Shown here piece by piece: positions 58,321-64,000 of a DNA stretch of 64,000 nucleotides. The first letter of the stretch is position 1; each line of letters starts with the position of its first letter. Origin of the DNA: Chamaea fasciata (Eukaryota > Chordata > Aves > Passeriformes > Sylviidae). Location of the stretch: contig JARCOQ010000002.1 in assembly GCA_029207755.1 (NCBI GenBank), forward strand, positions 2,418,001 to 2,482,000, read 5' to 3'. The translations under genes were made by a program, and so were the position numbers. The notes below the pieces were generated by a model. The model was not told the origin of the DNA and did no database searches. It was given only the letters and a program-made list of their open reading frames with translations.

Positions 58321-61300
58321 TTCCTTCATGCTCTATAGAAACGTGTTCCACATGACTGATGGTGAAAATTTTGTTGTTTTAAAAAATAATTTCAAAATAT
58401 GCACGTGAAAGTCAGCCTTTCTCATCTTGGTGCTAGATAATTACTAGCTCTGTACCACTGTTGGCCCTATTGAAACAGAAGAAAATATTTCAGATGGTTT
58501 ATAAACAAGTTCAGAAAAAACAGAGAGCTGGCAAAGCTGTCATTCAAACTTCAGCGGACAGGGGGTGGGAAGACTCAGGCCTTGGGATCTGAAGGAATGA
58601 AGCATGGATGCAGTAGGACTGCAAGATTTTACTTTTTTATATCATTCTGGATTTATTTTTGCATCATTTTGGAGTGCCAGCATTTCTTGTAGCCTCTCCC
58701 TGGCAGCTATTAGAAATACTTTAGGCTATACAAATGCAATTTTTACTATCTATGCTCGATTTCTGACGAGGACCTGGTGGAGAGACAATAAAAGCCTTTC
58801 ATCCAAAATATAAGTGACTCACGTTAAGATAAACTCCCAAAATACTCAAAGCTTTTCCAATGTTGAAATAATCAGAACTTTCCTAAACAAACGAGGAAAC
58901 AGCAGAAATTAAATCAATTACAGTCCGTATCCTATTTTTGCCTCACCAGGAAAAAAAAGAAAAGGCCTGAGGAAGCAGATTAAAATCTAGTAAACATCAA
59001 TTTATTTTTTAATTGCATTCAGAAAGGATGCCTTAGAAACAGATCTAATTTGCTTCCTTGGAAAGCTGTTCAAACCTCATTACCTAGTGGTTATATACCT
59101 TCTTTTAATTTCTGTTTTGAATATGCTCATGACATCCTTTGTTCTTGTGTTGGCTTTGTCCTTTTACACCCTGGCTTTATGCTCCTTACACGTAGAGAAA
59201 GAGGTCCCATTCCCTGTCAGCCTTTCACAAAGCTGAACAAACCAGCTCGTTTCACCTCTTCACATAAAAATCGCCGTAGCCTTTTCCCTCAGCTTTTGCC
59301 CTCCCTGAGCATGGCTGGCTGTGATTTATCTCTCACTGGGCCCCAGGATTGCTTTCAATTCCTCCTCAGACACGTCACGCTCGTGGTTCATAATGTTACG
59401 TGATTGAGGAGCATGCACGGGCTTGTCTTCATTGTTTTGTGCTGATGGCCAAATTTGTTGGTCCCCAAAGGCACAGCCCTTCACTTTGTTTTATGCAGTT
59501 TCTTTTATACTCTTCCATAAGACCACGCAGTGCTTCCTGCAGGCCCCTGGTAGATTGCATTTCCAAATGTGGAGATGCTGCCGTGCCCTCGGTTCACGTG
59601 TAATTAATGATCTCGGCGAAATTTGTCCCCAGATCGCTCCGTGAGGAGCTGCAGCGCTCAGCTCCCTCCAGCCAGTAGCTCTTCCCTTCAACGTTATAGG
59701 GGGGCACAATCCTCCTCTTGTTCTCCTAAATTCCAGCCCAGTCAGTAACTTTGATGTGCCAATAAGTCAGGATGCTTTGCGAAATCCCAATAGAGGATCC
59801 CTTTGTTCTCTGTTCCTTCTAGGGAGCCAGGTATGCTATGAAAGAAAATATAAAAGGTCAGTTAGGATCAAACTCTTTCAAATTTGGCTGTACTCTACCC
59901 TTTCTCCTTTAGGGCCCGAGCCAGAGTTTTATGTGTTATTAAAACTTCAGTCATCAAAGCATTTCCTTTCCAAAGTTACTGCATTTGCAGATTTCTAATT
60001 ACAGGCAACTCCACGCATTGTAATAGATGACTTAAACATCCTTGCTACTGTACATTCAACTTCATATGCAGCTTGTTCCAATCTTCTAGACTGGATATTT
60101 TCCAGTCCTCCTGGCTCACATCGAGCAGTACTGTTACCAGTTTGTATCTCTGTAGCTCTATTTCCTCTTGATATTCTGCTTTATGCAATCGATGCTGGCT
60201 CTTCTTGCTTTATTGTTACATGTCTTGATGTCCAAGGCAGCTTTGTCTGTCTCTGGAACTGTCTTCTTCCATGCTGCGTAGGGTCTCAGTTTGTTCCCAG
60301 CTTTCTCCTTGAGGTTTGCAATCTTTCCCATCTTTCCCCAGTCCTTCCTCACCTTACAAATTCCTCATAACTGCAGCATCTTCCCCTAAAGAGAACCAAA
60401 TCCTCCTGGAGATTCATGGACCTCAACTACTCCAGCCTGGATCCAGCCGAATTCAGAACCTGGTTAATTTTTAGTTTTCTCTTTTCAGGACCAGACCAAC
60501 AAAGCCTAATTCTGATCCTTTTTCTATTTAGGATGAGCTAATTTGCAAGAGTTTAATTCAGGGTTGTTCTAGAAACCCTTAGAGAAGTGCTCAGCTACTT
60601 ATCAAGACAAGATGTCATCTCTTCACACTTCTTTTTGGCAGAATATTTCCCAGCTGAGCTCTGCTTTTGTGGGCATGCAGCTGGGGGAGCTGAAAATTTC
60701 CATTTGTGAGGCAGAACTTGGTGCTATTCCTCTCTGCCACAGCCTGTCCATGTCCAAACCTGGCTCTGACACAATTTGTTCCAGGTCTACCACAATGACG
60801 CCACCATTATCAAAGGGTCCTTAATCTAAAATTTGTATTTTATTCATTTTATTACAAATGCATAAACCCGTATGAAACTCAGGCTTAAACATGTATGAGC
60901 TTTAAAAAAATTTTTTTTCCTATTATTTTTTTCTGGAACTCATTTTAATTTTTTATAATTCTATTTGACATAACAGTGTGTGTTTTTCAGCAGTGCTCTG
61001 ATCAGCAGGTGATATTTGTTTCTTCTAGATCACTGCATCATTCTAAGAAAAAACATGGTTTTCATTTTCCGTTTATTTTTTTTTTCTGTTTTTAATTCCA
61101 TACAGTATTTGTTGTTGCCAAAACAAGATACTGTGAAAACAGGAGTTACAACTTCTTTCTCTACCGCTCTCTTTCCTTTTTTCCCCTCAGCTCTCAAGTT
61201 TGGACTCTAAGGACAGAAAATGCTTCTTTGTAGTCTGTTTTTAGGTGGATGTGTAGCCCATTTTAATCTGATCCTGTATGATCAGCCCATCTTCTGAGAT

Positions 61301-61710
61301 ACTCTGTTTATTCCAGATGTCAGCTAATGTTTTGTCCTGGCTCTCACTTAAGTCTCTGTCATTCTTCCCATTATAACCTGCCCAAACACATGTTTAAATA
61401 CCAAATCTGCTGAGAGGAGCAGTGGGATGTGCTGGCACACTCCAATTATTTAAACAGAACTGTAAAGGCCTCTTTCCTCTCAAAAACTGTTTAGTGGATC
61501 CAAATAATTAGGGACTGATCTATTTTTTTTTAATTAAACAATGGAGAAGAGGGCACTGAAGAAGCCTGGAAATTAAGATGGGATTTCCATAGGAAAGAGA
61601 GGGGAGAGAAAGAAGGAACGGAAAAAGAAAAATAAAATTGAAGAACAGCGCACCAAAGTTTGTTCATGGACATTTGTTTTAAACACTGAGAAATGCCTGA
61701 ATTCCAGGTG

Positions 61711-61770
61711 TCATTATTACAGCCCCATTTTCCAGATACTACTCTTAAGAGTTAGAGCTTACTTTTTGGG
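61711..61770 (+). mobile_element. Faint L2-like remnant
   Basis: TCATTATTACAGCCCCATTT followed by TCCAGATACTACTC recalls the L2 phrase ATTATCCCCATTTTACAGATG, and a GTTAGAGCTT word follows. Very short and uncertain. Confidence 0.25.
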
Positions 61771-61778
61771 GCAGGAGG

Positions 61779-61809
61779 AAAAAAAAAAAAAAAAGAAGAA
61801 GAAAAAAAA
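61779..61809 (+). repeat. A-rich tract with GAA interruptions
   Basis: A16 is followed by two GAA-type interruptions and an A8 run. It causes the lysine/phenylalanine runs in the frames at 61766-61990 and 61759-62088. Confidence 0.9.
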
Positions 61810-63184
61810 TCTCCTAAGGTTCTCTCTGGCAGATAGTTTTATAATCCTGTTCCCGGTGAAACACAGATGGCCTTTCAGCAGCAATCCAGATGCTCCTGCA
61901 GGAAGCTCGGGCTCTCTGTGGAGCCATTTGGAGGGTATCCGTGGGTGCTGCTGCCTTGTAACAATGCAGCATTTCTTCTCGGAGAGATGAGCTGAAAAAA
62001 GCAGGAATCCATCCCTGTATGGACGGGGAATTAGCTTCTGACGTGGGAAATAAATTCTGTTTACACCTGGAGCCGTGGCTGGGTCCACCTATGCAAGAGC
62101 AGGAGGATACACATGGATTTTGGGGATATAACCTTTGGTGCTGCAGGCACTCAGCAGCCAAAATGATGCATTAAAATGTGGTTTTTAGCCTGCTATTGTA
62201 TCAGTTTGCACAGAATATGGAGCAGAATGCTGCACAAAAGGCAACAGTCCATACTAAATCTAAAGAGTTACAGCCTATTGAAGAAAGCAGTGCTTAAATT
62301 TACAACATGGATGGCTCAAGGCATCTCTTGGAAAACACATGTAGGAAATATGCTCATTCTGCCCTGGATGTTAAAATACAGCAGGAAGTGAAAGGAGTAA
62401 AAGAGCAAAGTAGGCAGATAATAGAATTCAGTATCATTGCTTCAATGAGACTACTAATAAGCATGAAATTGAACATCTGCTTAAGTGCATGTCTGGGTTA
62501 TAGCATAAAGATAACTCTCATAATTGTACCCTGATATTTCCATAGCAGAGATTGGAGTGGATGATAACCAGCATAATGCAAAGATAAATGTTATACTCTG
62601 GAAAAAGCTGTACAGTTATTTTACCTGTGATTGATAGGAATGAAAAAAAAAACCAAGGGTCTTGTAGTTTGGGGTGTTTTTTTTGAAGAAAATCCTTTGA
62701 ATATATTAAATATTTGGAGGAAATGCTATCATGAGCTGAACAGTAAAAATTATCTGTCGAAATTTTTTTTTCTAGTCCCATAGTGACTTGTGGTGGTGGT
62801 GGGTCTCTGAGTATTCTTTTTCCGTGAAAGAAATCTCATGCTGCCAGTTTAGTGTCCATGCTGTAGGAAATGTCTTCTACAACAAAGGAAAGAAATAATA
62901 ATGACAACAGAACCAAACATTGTACTGGGTGACTGTTTTTGCAATCATAAATCAAATAAACTTCCCTAAGAAATCTTTCAGATGGGACAAGATGTCAGGT
63001 AAGCTTCTGTTGCTCAGCTGGGAAAGACCTGAATTGAAAATCAAAATATTCTGGCAGAAAGAGACCTTGTGCATGGGAAAATGAAATGTCAGCATTGTAA
63101 AGCAACTCTGTAGGCAGATTTAAATCATTTTATGCCTCAATATACTGGTTTTGTATTAATCTACAGAGATTATGATGCTTTCTA

Positions 63185-63450
63185 ACTCGAATTTCAGGTC
63201 CTGAGCTTCACATGAGCGAAATGTTCCTTACCTTTTTGGAACAACTTTGCCTGAAATTCCTTAGACTTTGCGACTACACCGAGTAGATAATGCAAGGTTG
63301 GGTCTTTTATTGGTTTTCTCCCAGTAGAATGCTGCTCAAAGGCGCTGCGCCTGTGTGAGACCTCATTGTCATTCCGCCATGTATTGCTTTGGGGCAGCTG
63401 CTCTATTATAAGCCCACATAGTTATGAGTGAGAGACTGCAAACGTATTCT
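63185..63450. promoter_or_regulatory. Strong candidate conserved non-coding element
   Basis: A compact repeat-free block retains CpGs (AACTCGAATTTCAGG, GAGCGAAATG, TTTGCGACTACACCGAG, TCATTCCGCCATG) and includes the 13-base palindrome AGGCGCTGCGCCT (63340-63352). No reading frame of note crosses it. The contrast with the AT-rich flanks makes it one of the better enhancer candidates. Conservation is not testable here. Confidence 0.4.
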
Positions 63451-64000
63451 TCTGAGGAAGATGCATTGTTTCTGACAGATACAATTAATAACTCTGGCTT
63501 TTGAGATGGGGTTTTTTGTCTGTCTGGTGTGGGTGCTGGTTTGGTTTTTTTTTTTTTTTTTGAGGGGAGTTGTTTGTTTGTTTGTGGGGCTTTTTGTTTG
63601 TTTTAATTGAAAGGTTGGTTAAGGTCTATGAAAATATTGCGTGTTTTTATATGAGTTTTATCAGGCAGTAGCCCTCAGATTTCTCAGAATGCTATGGGTA
63701 AATGTAGGAATGACACTCCAGTAAGAAAGTTTCTTCTAGTTAAAAGAACAAAAATTAATGAAAATTAGTAGTCTGGCATTGTTCTTAACAACAGACCATC
63801 TCTAATATACTTTTCTCCTCTAATTTTTATTTTTAAATAAAATTATTCTAATACAGGTAATCACAATGGCAAGGTAATCACTGGAGTCAATCAAAAGGAA
63901 AAGTTATGCTCTACAAATTAACATGCTCTGCTCGGGAAATCAATGTCAGATAAATAACTATCCACAGGACACAACAGGAGTGGATACGTCATTCACTAAA
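63451..64000. other. Non-coding, AT-rich stretch with G/T tract
   Basis: No gene is recognised. T17 (63545-63561) sits in a G/T-rich patch of (TTTG)n type at about 63505-63605. The window ends in AT-rich sequence. Confidence 0.55.

Larger units (their letters stand above)
58321..63184. other. Long non-coding stretch
   Basis: No gene is recognised; frames are at most 117 codons (59050-59403, plus). The part at about 59050-59720 has higher GC and some CpG retention (for example TAATGATCTCGGCG near 59605). An A-rich tract lies at 61779-61809. The rest is AT-rich. Confidence 0.5.

Noticed and set aside
1..64000. CRISPR array, operon, phage, endogenous retrovirus or tRNA/rRNA gene
   Set aside because: Looked for and not seen: no regularly spaced repeats, no paired LTRs or recognisable retroviral protein, no cloverleaf or rRNA-like sequence. 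The window is vertebrate non-coding DNA.

Overview
This window looks like non-coding DNA from a bird: a gene desert or a very large intron, with no protein-coding gene or structural RNA gene that I can support. Three fragments resemble the avian CR1 LINE. The clearest is at 41436-41873 and still shows the CR1 3' end. Faint L2-like and MIR-like remnants also survive at 27605-27720, 28350-28417, 46170-46274 and 61711-61770. Repeat density is low and no Alu, L1 or recent LTR element is visible, which fits an avian genome. The species and locus cannot be named from sequence alone. The longest uninterrupted reading frame is 182 codons (53431-53979, minus strand). It matches no family I recognise and is of a size expected by chance in 64 kb.

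Layout: AT-rich, featureless sequence is punctuated by blocks with the texture of vertebrate conserved non-coding elements (CNEs). These blocks have balanced composition, retained CpGs outside islands, many TAAT or TAATTA homeodomain-type words, and no repeats. The best are 1771-1990, 2640-3010, 6871-7810, 10066-10870, 16000-16480, 17940-18260, 26216-26860, 35490-35740, 42640-43900, 57720-58320 and 63185-63450. Two short GC/CpG-rich patches (13150-13350 and 43540-43640) stand out from the AT-rich background, and the second lies inside the largest CNE-like block. Between the blocks are long A, T, G and mixed G/T or A/C tracts, some over 25 bases.

If the CNE reading is right, the window would act as long-range regulatory DNA for a developmental gene outside it. 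That is inference from sequence texture; cross-species alignment would be the decisive test. Specific structures worth a look are a 12-bp hairpin at 7510-7540 whose arm sequence recurs at 7278-7288, a larger hairpin at 32063-32152, and exon-like segments with good splice signals at 38480-38603, 50784-50826 and 51332-51360. I found no CRISPR, operon, phage or other novel gene system.
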